From positions 1-41,494 of the forward strand of contig CAKPNG010000011.1 of assembly GCA_934168325.1 (NCBI GenBank): DNA of 41,494 nucleotides. Reading direction: 5' to 3'. Below the pieces are notes generated by a model. It had not been told where the DNA came from and did not search any database. It saw only the letters and a list, made by a program, of their open reading frames with translations. The position numbers and the translations under genes are program-made. This document shows positions 25,771 through 34,971 of the stretch, in pieces (the stretch's first letter is position 1; every line of letters starts with the position of its first letter). Source of the stretch: an uncultured Bacilli bacterium. Lineage in GTDB: Bacteria; Bacillota_I; Bacilli_A; RFN20; CAG-826.

Positions 25771-27228
25771 ATGATTTATGCTGGATTAGACATTGGAACT
25801 ACTGGAACAAAGATTACTTTGTTTGATGGGACTAATGAATTAATTACATTTTACGAAAAATATAATTCTAAAAGAACTGCATATAATGATGAAATAGATG
25901 CAAATATTATTTTTAATGCAGTTATTAAAGTTATAAAAGAAGCAATAAATTATAATGATAATTTAGGCTATATTGGTGTTACTAGTTTTGGCGAAACTTT
26001 TGTTTTATTAGATAAAGATGACAATATTTTATTACCTTCTATTTTATATAATGATGTTAGAGGTAAAGAAGAAGTAAAAGAAATTAATGATAAAATAGGA
26101 GAAGAACATGTTGGTAAAATAACGGGTTTATTGACACATGAGATGTTTTCTTTACCTAAATTATTATATATAAAAAATCATTATAAGGATGTATATAATA
26201 AGATTAATAAAATATTATTAATTGAAGATTTTATTGTTTATAAATTAACTGGAATTAGACAAATTGATTACTCTTTAGCTAGTAGAACTATGCTCTTTGA
26301 TATTAATAAATTAGAGTGGAGTGAAGAATTATATAATGCTTTTAATTTAGATAAAAATAAATTTTCTAAACCTGTAAAATCTGGTACAATTGCTGGAAAT
26401 ATTAAAAAAATATATGGTTTTAGCAAGGATATTAAAATAATTAACGTAAGTCATGATCAAGTTAGTGTAGCTATTGGTAGTGGATTAACTAAGTTCAATG
26501 ATGTAGTTGATGGATGTGGAACTTGTGAATGTTTTATACCTTTATTCAAAGAAATACCTACTAATAATAAGATGTATAAAAGTGGTTTTGGTATTATTCC
26601 TTATAGTTTTGCTAATGCTTATATTTCTTATCCTTTAATATTTTCAGGTGGAGCTTTAATTGAATGGTTTATTAATAATTTATGTATAAATATAGAGAAT
26701 CCATTGACAAAATTTGATAAAGAAATTAATACAAGTATTCCTTCTAAATTATTAATTAGTCCACATTTTTTAGGTAGTGGAACTCCTTATATGAATTCTT
26801 ATAGTTTAGGTAATATATATGGACTAAATATATCATCTACATTAAAAGATATTTATCAAGGAATCTTAGAAGGTGTTGCTTATGAAATGCTTTTAAATAT
26901 TGAAATATTGAAAGAATGTGGAATTAAAATTAATCATATTTATGCTAATGGTGGTGGAAGTAAAAATGAAAATTGGTTACAAATTAAAGCTAATATTTTA
27001 AATATTCCTATCACTAAAATTTTAAATCATAATGCTGGAACTGTAGGTAGTGCAATTATAGTTGGTACTACGATAGGTGAATTTAGTAATATCAATGATG
27101 GTATAAATAAATTAGTTAAATTTGGTAAAACTTATTATCCAGATAAAAATGCTCATAAAGAATATATGAAATTATTTAAATTATATAAAAAGATTAATAA
27201 TAAAAAGATAAAATTGGAGAATTTTTAA
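25771..27228 (+). CDS. FGGY-family carbohydrate kinase (xylulokinase-like)
   Basis: This 485-aa ATP-dependent kinase phosphorylates a ketose sugar. It has the ASKHA/FGGY pattern: phosphate loop GLDIGTTGTKITLFDG at the N-terminus, LLIEDFIVYKLTG near 155, catalytic Asp229 in VSHDQVSVAIGSG, and an adenosine motif ANGGGSKNENWLQIKANIL near 388-406. It lies between an isomerase and an aldolase gene. It may act on the ketose made by the upstream isomerase, on L-rhamnulose made by RhaA, or both; the window has no other ketose kinase gene, so rhamnulokinase duty is possible. Sequence character is closer to xylulokinases than to classical RhaB. The ribosome-binding site is poor, suggesting translation coupled to the isomerase gene. 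Confidence 0.88.
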   Translation: MIYAGLDIGTTGTKITLFDGTNELITFYEKYNSKRTAYNDEIDANIIFNAVIKVIKEAINYNDNLGYIGVTSFGETFVLLDKDDNILLPSILYNDVRGKEEVKEINDKIGEEHVGKITGLLTHEMFSLPKLLYIKNHYKDVYNKINKILLIEDFIVYKLTGIRQIDYSLASRTMLFDINKLEWSEELYNAFNLDKNKFSKPVKSGTIAGNIKKIYGFSKDIKIINVSHDQVSVAIGSGLTKFNDVVDGCGTCECFIPLFKEIPTNNKMYKSGFGIIPYSFANAYISYPLIFSGGALIEWFINNLCINIENPLTKFDKEINTSIPSKLLISPHFLGSGTPYMNSYSLGNIYGLNISSTLKDIYQGILEGVAYEMLLNIEILKECGIKINHIYANGGGSKNENWLQIKANILNIPITKILNHNAGTVGSAIIVGTTIGEFSNINDGINKLVKFGKTYYPDKNAHKEYMKLFKLYKKINNKKIKLENF

Positions 27229-27229
27229 T

Positions 27230-28228
27230 ATGAATGAATATATTGGTTATAATTATCAATTATTTGGTGTTCAAAAATATGAATTATTAGAATCTAAAGC
27301 TCAAGATATGAAATTTTATCATGCTAAAAATGGGCTAGGATTAGAAATGGATATTTCATTGAATAGAAATGGTGATATTTCTAATTTATCTTATAAAGGA
27401 TATAACTTAAATTATTTATCTCCTTGTGGATATGTTAATAGTAGTTATTATGATAAAAAAGATAATGGATTTTTATCTTCATTTACTGCAGGATTTTTAA
27501 CTACTTGTGGATTAACTACTTTTGGAACGCCATCTATTGATGAAGGAGTTGAATTAGGATTACATGGTAATATTTCTAATACTCCAACTGAAAATAGTAG
27601 TTATGAAATAGTTGATGATAAGATTATTATTAAAACATTAACTTTAGATGAAAATATATTTTCTTATAAATTAAGTTTAAATAGAACAATTACTTTATCA
27701 TTAAAAGATAATTCTTTTACAATTGTTGATGAAGTTAAAAATAATGGTGATAGTAAAGTTCCTTTAATGGTTTTATATCACATGAATTTAGGATATCCAT
27801 TATTAGATGAAGATTTATTACTTCATATAAATTATAAAAATATTAGTGGTAGAAATGAACTTGCTAATAGTGAATTAAATAAAGCAAATACATTATTAAA
27901 ACCTACTAAAAACTATATTGAAAGATGCTATTATTACGAAATGAATGAAAATCCATTTGCAGCAGTTTTTAATAAAAAACTGGACTTTGGCGTGAAAATT
28001 TCTTATAAGAAGGAGAATTTGGATTCATTTACTGAATGGAAAATGATGGGAATTAGAGATTATGTTTTAGGTTTAGAACCTGGAACAAATTATCCAGATG
28101 GAAGAAAATATGCTAGAGAACATAATACACTTAAATTTATAAATCCAAATGAAACTAAAACATTTGAAATCAAAGTAGAAATTATAGAAAATTTAGATAA
28201 ATATTTATCATTAATAAAGGAGAAATAA
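27230..28228 (+). CDS. DUF4432 / aldose 1-epimerase-like mutarotase
   Basis: This 332-aa cytoplasmic beta-sandwich protein of the galactose-mutarotase superfamily probably interconverts alpha and beta anomers so that the isomerase receives its preferred form. DUF4432 hallmarks visible are GLELDI-like GLGLEMDIS, an FTAGFLTTCGLTTFG stretch near 95, the LHG motif (ELGLHGNIS), LYHMNLGYPLLDE near 185 and the GLEPGTNYPDGR region near 275. The end is intact and an AGGAG ribosome-binding site precedes the next gene. Gene order with isomerase, kinase and aldolase is compact (2- and 3-bp gaps), so it belongs to that pathway. Similar proteins occur in many sugar operons, so it does not reveal the sugar. 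Confidence 0.82.
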   Translation: MNEYIGYNYQLFGVQKYELLESKAQDMKFYHAKNGLGLEMDISLNRNGDISNLSYKGYNLNYLSPCGYVNSSYYDKKDNGFLSSFTAGFLTTCGLTTFGTPSIDEGVELGLHGNISNTPTENSSYEIVDDKIIIKTLTLDENIFSYKLSLNRTITLSLKDNSFTIVDEVKNNGDSKVPLMVLYHMNLGYPLLDEDLLLHINYKNISGRNELANSELNKANTLLKPTKNYIERCYYYEMNENPFAAVFNKKLDFGVKISYKKENLDSFTEWKMMGIRDYVLGLEPGTNYPDGRKYAREHNTLKFINPNETKTFEIKVEIIENLDKYLSLIKEK

Positions 28229-28231
28229 AAA

Positions 28232-29089
28232 ATGTTAGTAACAATGAATGAAGTATTAAAGTATGCAGAAGAGCATAATTGTGCAGTCGGATCTTTTAAT
28301 ACCCCTACTTTAGAAAATTTATGGGCTGTAATAGATGCAGCTGAAAAAAAGAACGTACCAGCAATAATAATGCATGCAGAACTTCATGAACCAATTGCAC
28401 CTTTATCGTTAATTGGTCCAATTATGGTATTAGTAGCAAAAAATAGTAAAGTTCCGGTTTGTGTACACTTAGATCATGGCGAACATCTTGAATATATTGA
28501 AAAAGCATTAAAACTTGGATTTACTTCAGTAATGTATGATGGATCTTTATTGCCTTATGATATTAATATGAACAATACTAAAAAATGTGTCGAGATGGCT
28601 AAAAAATATGGTGCAAGTGTTGAAGCTGAAATTGGTATTTTAGGTGGTAGAGAATCTTTAGATTCTAAAAAAATAACAAAACAAGAAGATTTATATACTG
28701 ATCCTGAATTAGCTAAAAGATTTGTAGAAGATACTAAAATTGATGCTTTAGCATGCTCTTTTGGAACTGCTCATGGAATTTATAAAGTTAAACCAAAACT
28801 TGATTTTGATAGAATTATTAAAATTAAAGAACTTACACATCTCCCAATAGTTATGCATGGCGGAAGTGGTGTTTCTAAAGAAGATTATGTTAAAGCAATT
28901 GAATGTGGTGTAAGAAAAATTAATTATTATTCATATAGTGCTAGAGAAGGGCTCTATGCAGCTATTAATTTAATAAAAGAAAATAAAGATTTAACTTTCT
29001 ATCATGAAATAGCTTTTGCTGCTAAAGAAGCAATGGAAAAAGATGTTGCTAAGGCAATTAAAGTTTTTAATGATAAAATAGTTGATTAA
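28232..29089 (+). CDS. Class II (zinc) ketose-bisphosphate aldolase, FBA/GatY-like
   Basis: This 285-aa zinc-dependent aldolase has the FbaA/GatY fold and cleaves a phosphorylated ketose to yield dihydroxyacetone phosphate. Zinc-ligand and catalytic positions seen are Asp81-His82 in VHLDHGEH, His181 in GTAHG and His209 in MHGGSG; the EAEIG segment and R-NY-type INYYSYS fit the phosphate-site region. It is about 20-40 residues shorter than housekeeping fructose-bisphosphate aldolases. Position after an isomerase and FGGY kinase suggests that it splits a 1-phosphate ketose from that kinase, an unusual pairing since RhaD/FucA-type aldolases normally do so. Tagatose- or fructose-bisphosphate use is the main alternative. 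An AAAGGAG ribosome-binding site precedes it. Confidence 0.87.
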   Translation: MLVTMNEVLKYAEEHNCAVGSFNTPTLENLWAVIDAAEKKNVPAIIMHAELHEPIAPLSLIGPIMVLVAKNSKVPVCVHLDHGEHLEYIEKALKLGFTSVMYDGSLLPYDINMNNTKKCVEMAKKYGASVEAEIGILGGRESLDSKKITKQEDLYTDPELAKRFVEDTKIDALACSFGTAHGIYKVKPKLDFDRIIKIKELTHLPIVMHGGSGVSKEDYVKAIECGVRKINYYSYSAREGLYAAINLIKENKDLTFYHEIAFAAKEAMEKDVAKAIKVFNDKIVD

Positions 29090-29142
29090 TTTATATAGAT
29101 TTAATCATAAATAATTTATAATTTATCTATAAGAGGTAAATT

Positions 29143-29772
29143 ATGAAAGTTTTAATATTGAATGGAAGTCCTAGAATAAATGGGAATACTACTTTAGCTT
29201 TAAAAGAAATTGAAAAAGTTTTTAGCGAAGAAGGTGTTGAATTTGAAAATATTCAAATTGGTAATTTAACTATTAGAGGATGCTTAGCCTGTAATTATTG
29301 TCATACTCACGAAAAATGTGTCGTAGATGATATTGTTAATGAATTATCTATTAAATTTAAAGAAGCAGATGGATTAATTATTGCTAGTCCAGTATATTAT
29401 GCTTCTGCTAATGGTACTCTTATTTCTTTATTAGATAGACTTTTCTATAGTTCTCACTTTGATAAATCAATGAAAGTAGGAGCAAGTGTTGTTGTTGCTA
29501 GACGTGGTGGATGTAGTGCTACATTTGATGAATTAAATAAATATTTCACAATATCTAATATGCCTGTTGTTTCTAGTGTTTATTGGACTAGTGTTCATGG
29601 TAGAAAAGTAGGTGAAGCAATTTATGATGAAGAAGGATTATTAACAATGCGATATTTAGCACATAATATGGTATTCCTTATGAAGTCAATTGCTTTAGGA
29701 AAAAAGGAATATGGTTTACCTATTAAAGAAGAAAGAGTCTTTACTAATTTTATTAAAGATGTAAAAGAATAA
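29143..29772 (+). CDS. Flavodoxin-fold NAD(P)H-dependent oxidoreductase (FMN reductase-like)
   Basis: A 209-aa cytoplasmic protein of the NADPH-dependent FMN reductase family. The FMN phosphate loop appears as LNGSPRINGNTTLAL (about 5-19), and a second nucleotide-interacting loop as SPVYYASANG (about 80-89). Cys residues in GCLACNYCHTHEKC (about 46-59) suggest a CxxC-type cluster or redox site of the iron-sulfur flavoprotein type. It starts 53 bp after the aldolase gene with an AGAGGT ribosome-binding site and a TATAAT at 29117-29122. A redox step for the pathway's aldehyde product is possible but not shown. A general flavin reductase or quinone reductase role is as likely. Confidence 0.8.
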   Translation: MKVLILNGSPRINGNTTLALKEIEKVFSEEGVEFENIQIGNLTIRGCLACNYCHTHEKCVVDDIVNELSIKFKEADGLIIASPVYYASANGTLISLLDRLFYSSHFDKSMKVGASVVVARRGGCSATFDELNKYFTISNMPVVSSVYWTSVHGRKVGEAIYDEEGLLTMRYLAHNMVFLMKSIALGKKEYGLPIKEERVFTNFIKDVKE

Positions 29773-29902
29773 TTTATAAAATTTATAAAAATAGTTGATT
29801 TCTGCAGGGTTTTATAATTAATTAGCGGGAATTTGAAGTAATTTATGTGTTAAAAATAAATATTTTTATAGAATAATAATAGGAGTTTTTCAAAATTAAT
29901 AT

Positions 29903-32293
29903 ATGAATAATAATGATAATTTAGCAAAGAGAGTTGCAATAGAAGGAATGGTCCTTTTAAAAAATGATAATAATATTTTGCCAATTAAGGATAAAACTAA
30001 TATTGCTTTATTTGGTAGTGGAGCAAGATTTACTATAAAAGGTGGAACAGGTTCTGGAGAGGTAAATGTCTTTCATAGTGTTTCTATTGAAGAAGGATTA
30101 AAAAACCATGGCTTTATAATTAATAGTGAACATTATTTAAACGAATGTGCTACTAAATTAAATAGTGAGATAAAAAAACGTAAAAAATTAATGAGAAAAA
30201 GCACTCGAGGTATAAATCCTTTTAATTATGAAGTAATGTTTAGCATCTTTGCTAAATTTCCTGAAAATTATGCTATTGATAGAGAATTAACAATTGATGA
30301 TTATAATAAAACAATTAGTGATACTTGTATTTATGTTATATCTAGGCAAGCTGGTGAAGGATTCGATCGTAAAAATATTAAAGGTGATTATTATTTAACT
30401 GATATTGAAGAACATAATCTTAAGTTTGTTACTGAGCATTATAAAAATGTAATTGTTATTATTAATGCTGGAGCTCCTATTGATACTAATTTTATTGATA
30501 AATATGATATAAAATGTGTAGTTCTTTATGGACAAGCAGGACAAAGTGGTGGAGATGCCTTAGCTGAATTATTATTAGGTGAATCTAATTTTAGTGGTAA
30601 ATTAACCATTTCTTGGCCAAAACATTTAGAAGATTTAGATAATTTTAAATATTATTCTTATTTAGATGGTAATGATTCTATTGAAGAATATAAAGATGGA
30701 ATCTATGTAGGATATAGATATTATGATTCGTTTGGTATAAAACCAATGTTTTCTTTTGGATATGGCTTATCTTATACAGAATTTAAGATAAATAATGATT
30801 TATATATCGAAAATAATGAAATAATTATTAAATCTAATGTTAAAAATATTGGAAATTATAAAGGAAAAGAAGTAATTCAAGCTTATTCAAGACCAATTGA
30901 CTTTAATAATAAAGAATATCAATCATTAATTGGCTTTAAAAAGACTAAATTATTAGATATTAACGAAGAAGAGGAATTAATTTTAAATATTAATTTAGAA
31001 AATTTGACATCATATCATGAAGATATTCATTCTTTTGTTATTGATAAAGGATATTATGAAATTTGTGTTGGTAATTCTAGTGATAATTTAATACCTATTA
31101 AGAATTTATATATTAAAGAAGATATTATTTTAGATAAACATACTGTTATTAATGATAAACCAATCGAATTTGAAGAAATTAAACCTTTAATTCATGAAAA
31201 ATTAAATGATTCTTTAGATATTATTGAGATTAATTCATTTAATAAAGTCAATAAAGAAATAGAAAAAGAAAATGTTAATTTAGATATTATTAATAATATT
31301 AATGATTTAGATTTATGCAAGATGGTAGTAGGAAGAATAGCTTTTAAAACATATTCTAGTGCTGGAGTTGTTGGCGAATATCCTGCTATTTATAATAAAT
31401 ATAATATACCTATTATATATATGGCTGATGGCCCTGCTGGATTAAGACTTTCTAAAGAATATTATCATTATAGAAATGGTATAAATAAAGGTGTAGATGT
31501 TTTACCTAGAGAATTTATAGAATCTAAATTAATTTATGCAATTGTTAATAAAATAATGAGTTTTTCGTTTAAAAAGAAAAGAAAATTATATACAACAGCT
31601 TTTCCTAGTGCATTAATGCAAGCTCAAAGCTTTGATCCTTCTTTAATTTATAAAGTAGGTGAGCACGTTAAAGATGAAATGATTAAATATAATGTTGATG
31701 TATGGTTAGCTCCAGGTATGAATATTATTAAAAATCCTTTATGTGGAAGAACTTTTGAATATTATAGCGAGGATCCTTTAGTTAGTGGATTATTTGCAAG
31801 TAGTTTAAGTAATGGAGTAAGTAGTAATAATTCTCATAAAACTGTATGTTTTAAACATTTCTGCTGTAATAATCAAGAAAATAATCGTATGAAAACAACA
31901 AGTAACGTTAGTGAAAGAGCACTTCATGAGATTTATTTAAGAGGTTTTAAAATTGCTATTTTAAATGGAACTAGTAAAGCTATTATGACTTCATATAATA
32001 AACTTAATGGAATTTATACAAATTCTAATAAGAATTTATTAAATGGATATTTAAGAAATGATCTAGGTTTTAAAGGAATTATTATGACCGATTGGAATGA
32101 TGTTGGACCTGGTCAAGCAATAGGCTATGAGGCAATTAATGCTGGTAATGATATCATCATGATTGGTGGTAAAAATATTTATAACGATTTATATGATACT
32201 TTAAATAATAATAAACTTGATAAGAAAGAGTTAAAAACATCAGTAGCAAGATTAGCAAATTTTGCTATTGAACTAAAAAAAGATAAGAAATAG
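29903..32293 (+). CDS. GH3 glycoside hydrolase with permuted domain order
   Basis: This is a 796-aa cytoplasmic beta-glycosidase. The usual GH3 C-terminal alpha/beta domain is at the N-terminus (about 1-255, LLKNDNNILPI, GGTGSGEVN, GQAGQSGGDALAELLLGE). A fibronectin-III-like domain follows (about 265-405, including FSFGYGLSYTEF). After a charged linker the TIM barrel is last (about 480-796; MADGPAGLR, WLAPGMNI, CGRTFEYYSEDP, CFKHFCCN, SERALHEIYLRGF). The nucleophile is Asp730 in IIMTDWNDVG. This inverted order is known for Ruminococcus and Butyrivibrio beta-glucosidases. It has no signal peptide. An AGGAG lies 17 bp before the ATG at 29903, longer than ideal, though upstream sequence is closed by an in-frame TAA. 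It likely cleaves glucosidic, xylosidic or similar ends from imported glycan. Confidence 0.9.
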   Translation: MNNNDNLAKRVAIEGMVLLKNDNNILPIKDKTNIALFGSGARFTIKGGTGSGEVNVFHSVSIEEGLKNHGFIINSEHYLNECATKLNSEIKKRKKLMRKSTRGINPFNYEVMFSIFAKFPENYAIDRELTIDDYNKTISDTCIYVISRQAGEGFDRKNIKGDYYLTDIEEHNLKFVTEHYKNVIVIINAGAPIDTNFIDKYDIKCVVLYGQAGQSGGDALAELLLGESNFSGKLTISWPKHLEDLDNFKYYSYLDGNDSIEEYKDGIYVGYRYYDSFGIKPMFSFGYGLSYTEFKINNDLYIENNEIIIKSNVKNIGNYKGKEVIQAYSRPIDFNNKEYQSLIGFKKTKLLDINEEEELILNINLENLTSYHEDIHSFVIDKGYYEICVGNSSDNLIPIKNLYIKEDIILDKHTVINDKPIEFEEIKPLIHEKLNDSLDIIEINSFNKVNKEIEKENVNLDIINNINDLDLCKMVVGRIAFKTYSSAGVVGEYPAIYNKYNIPIIYMADGPAGLRLSKEYYHYRNGINKGVDVLPREFIESKLIYAIVNKIMSFSFKKKRKLYTTAFPSALMQAQSFDPSLIYKVGEHVKDEMIKYNVDVWLAPGMNIIKNPLCGRTFEYYSEDPLVSGLFASSLSNGVSSNNSHKTVCFKHFCCNNQENNRMKTTSNVSERALHEIYLRGFKIAILNGTSKAIMTSYNKLNGIYTNSNKNLLNGYLRNDLGFKGIIMTDWNDVGPGQAIGYEAINAGNDIIMIGGKNIYNDLYDTLNNNKLDKKELKTSVARLANFAIELKKDKK

Positions 32294-32315
32294 AACAAAT
32301 TTTATACACTGACAA

Positions 32316-32346
32316 AAAGTTTTTACGCTAAAAACGTAAAAACTTT
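32316..32346 (+). terminator. Perfect 12-bp stem hairpin, terminator after the GH3 gene
   Basis: AAAGTTTTTACG pairs perfectly with CGTAAAAACTTT across a 7-base loop and is followed by AATATTTTAT. It begins 22 bp after the GH3 stop, so it probably ends the long glycan operon. The following tail is T-rich but interrupted by A, so strength is uncertain. The remaining spacer to 32439 is AT-rich, with a candidate -10 (TATTAT, 32411-32416) for the next gene. Confidence 0.7.
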
Positions 32347-32439
32347 AATATTTTATAAAATTTTTACTAAAATTTCATAAAAAGTTATGAAAAAGTAAAA
32401 GTTTTTTTGCTATTATATAACTAATTAGGAGGCAGAATT

Positions 32440-33638
32440 ATGATAATTAGACCAGACTATTTAGAAAAAATGAAGCCATTTATTGATGTTAAGTTGGTTA
32501 AGATACTTTCAGGAATAAGAAGATGTGGCAAATCAACGATTTTAGAAATGTTAAAAAAAGAACTTCTTTCTAGAGGAATTAATGAAAGCCATATTATTCA
32601 AAAAACTATTCTAATGAAGATTTTGGAAAATCTTTTTCTTCTAAAGAAATGTATGAGGAATTGAAATCTTCTATTATAGATAATCAAAGATATTATTTTT
32701 TGCTTGATGAACTTCAAGAAATTGATGGATGGGAAAAAGTAATAAATACCTTGCTAGAAAGTTATAATTCAGATATTTATGTTACTGGTTCAAATTCAAA
32801 GCTAATGAGTAGTGAAATATCTTCTTATTTAACTGGCAGATATGTCACAATTCCTGTTTATACATTATCATTTAAAGAATATTTATTGTTTAAAAATAAC
32901 TTAAATAAAACAATTAAGGAGAATTTAATCGATTATATTCGCTATGGAGGTTTCCCTCTTATAGCTAGTGGTAATTTTAATGAAGAAACATCGTACGGAA
33001 TTATAGAAGATATTTATAATTCTGTTGTTATCAAAGATATTATTCATAAACATTCAATAACTAATGTAGATTTATTTAATCGTGTTGTTAGATTTTTGAT
33101 AGAAAATATTGGAAAAACATTTTCTGTTAATTCTATTGTTAATTTTTTAAAAAATGAAAATAGAACTATATCTGTTGAAGCTATTTATAATTATATAGAA
33201 TATTTAGAGAAAGCATTTATAATTTATAGATGTAAAAGATATGATTTGCAAGGAAAAAATATATTAAAAACACAAGAAAAATTTTATCTTGCTGATCAAG
33301 CTATAAAGTATGCATTATTTGGCTTTAGTCCAACAAGCATTGCATCTATGTTAGAAAATCTTGTTTTTTTAGAACTCAAAAGAAGAGGATATAATGTTTT
33401 TATCGGAAAATTATTGAATAAAGAAATAGACTTTGTAGCGTTACATAGAGATGAAAGAATTTATATTCAAGTATGTAAAGAATTACCTAAAGAATCTGAT
33501 AGAGAAATATCTAATTTATTAGAAATTAAAGATAATTACCCAAAAATAATTGTAACTTTAGATGATTTTGCAAATTACAATATTAATGGTATAAAAATAA
33601 TACATCTTGCTGATTTTTTACTTAGTGAAAATATTTAA
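32440..33638 (+). pseudogene. DUF4143 AAA-type ATPase, broken by a -1 frameshift
   Basis: This should be a single protein of about 400 aa, with an N-terminal AAA ATPase domain and a C-terminal DUF4143 (restriction-endonuclease-like) domain. Walker A GIRRCGKST is in the first frame; Walker B-like YYFLLDELQ, sensor VTGSNS, RYVTIPVYTLSFKEY and LENLVFLELKRRG are in the second. The frame breaks in a run of six A (32600-32605): the first frame ends at 32664 in unrelated residues, while the second can be read back to the run as NYSNEDFGKSFSSKEMYEEL. Adding one A, or a -1 ribosomal slip on AAA, restores one protein. TAGGAGG precedes the ATG. Such genes are common as variable accessory genes; the function is unknown. 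Sequencing error in the A-run is a real alternative to a true pseudogene. Confidence 0.85.
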
Positions 33639-33642
33639 ATAA

Positions 33643-34971
33643 CTACTTTATATAGTTTTCAATAAAATCAATTTTAGTTTGATTAAACATAGAAGCATTG
33701 ATTGTATAAACATCTTGATCATATTTAATTAAGAAATCAAAATTAATATCACTATCTTTACTATTATTTAAAATAAACATCGCATCAGGTATTTTTGATT
33801 TAATTCCTAAAATATTTTTACCAAAATCATAAGCAATATTTTGTCTAGTTGTCATATATAAATTATTAGATGAACTAGCTTTATCAAAGCTTGAAATATA
33901 TTTATAAAATAATAATCTAGAAAAATAAGGATATACAGTAGTTAAATCTATATTATCTGTTTGCTTACTTAAACAAGTTGAATCTAAGTAAGGATTATTA
34001 GTTTTATCATCATATTTAGGAGTAAAAGAATAAACTCCTTTTTGAATGCCATTTTTATTACTATTAAAAGATAAATAACCGCCACGAACAAGTTCTTTAT
34101 TATTTACTTCTTTATAATAATTTATAAATTCATCAGTATAATCATCATAAATATAGGTACTAGTAAAATATTTTCTACCTACTTTAATAGTTTTATTATT
34201 ATAAGTAACTTCACCTAAATCACTAGAATAATTAAAACTATCTAAATTAGAAACCAATGCTTTTAATTCTGGTAGAGCTTGTTTAGCTTTTCCACCACTA
34301 TTTTTATATTCATTAATTAAAGGAATAGATAAAGTAGAATCATTTATTTGACTAATAGTATGTTTTATATAGCCATTAACACCAAAATTCATATTAAAAA
34401 TTAATGTATTATTATCATCAGTAACATTAAATTCAGTAATTAAGTTAGTTAAACCTGTAGTAGGAGTTAAACTAGATGCTTTTAAAAAAGCGTTAATATT
34501 AGCCAAATCATTTAATTTAAAATTATAAATAGTCTTGTTAAAAGAAATAGTTTTTAAACTAATAGAATTATAATAATTTTTTAATCCTGTACTTTCATCA
34601 TAAATATTAGAAATATCATAATTTAAAATAGCATCAGGAACAATTTTATCATCAATAATAGAATAAGAATAAATTCCTTCATCACTTGAAGTAAATCCGA
34701 TTGTAGAAATAGTTTCATTTATTTTATAACTATAAAGTAAATCATTTTCTAAATAGATATAAGTTTCTTGATATTCCTTAGAATCTTTACCTGTAATTAA
34801 ATTAAAATCTATATCTAATTTATATCTTTTCGATGCCTTTAATTTTGTCAAATCATCTTTTAAAATTGTATCTTCTATATAATTATTGTTATTAGAATTA
34901 TTACCGCAAGAAATTAATGGAAATAAAAATAAAAACATGAGAATAGAAGACTTTTTGAATTTAAAACGCAT
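33643..34971 (-). CDS. Uncharacterised lipoprotein, paralogue of the one at 39059-40363
   Basis: The product is a 442-aa predicted lipoprotein with no recognised family. The signal peptide ends in LISC (lipid Cys22). I chose the ATG at 34971 because a GGAGG ribosome-binding site lies 6 bp upstream, and the longer open frame would place 26 residues before the signal peptide. It is the last of four lipoprotein genes on this strand and overlaps the one upstream by 11 bases. Its middle and C-terminal parts (SGGKAKQALPELK, GVYSFTP, ending TKIDFIENYIK) match the lipoprotein that begins the cluster (GGKPKEMSKDL, GLYSFEY, TKVSFIEDYL), which indicates duplication. The convergent DUF4143 gene ends 4 bp away. 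Confidence 0.8.
   Translation of the reverse strand: MRFKFKKSSILMFLFLFPLISCGNNSNNNNYIEDTILKDDLTKLKASKRYKLDIDFNLITGKDSKEYQETYIYLENDLLYSYKINETISTIGFTSSDEGIYSYSIIDDKIVPDAILNYDISNIYDESTGLKNYYNSISLKTISFNKTIYNFKLNDLANINAFLKASSLTPTTGLTNLITEFNVTDDNNTLIFNMNFGVNGYIKHTISQINDSTLSIPLINEYKNSGGKAKQALPELKALVSNLDSFNYSSDLGEVTYNNKTIKVGRKYFTSTYIYDDYTDEFINYYKEVNNKELVRGGYLSFNSNKNGIQKGVYSFTPKYDDKTNNPYLDSTCLSKQTDNIDLTTVYPYFSRLLFYKYISSFDKASSSNNLYMTTRQNIAYDFGKNILGIKSKIPDAMFILNNSKDSDINFDFLIKYDQDVYTINASMFNQTKIDFIENYIK

Noticed and set aside
29091..29132. Weak inverted repeat between the aldolase and flavin reductase genes as terminator
   Set aside because: The arms are only 7 bp of A/T, the loop is long and there is no T-tract; random AT matching explains it.
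33640..33660. Five-bp hairpin between the convergent DUF4143 and lipoprotein genes
   Set aside because: The stem is too short and A/T-only to be called a terminator.
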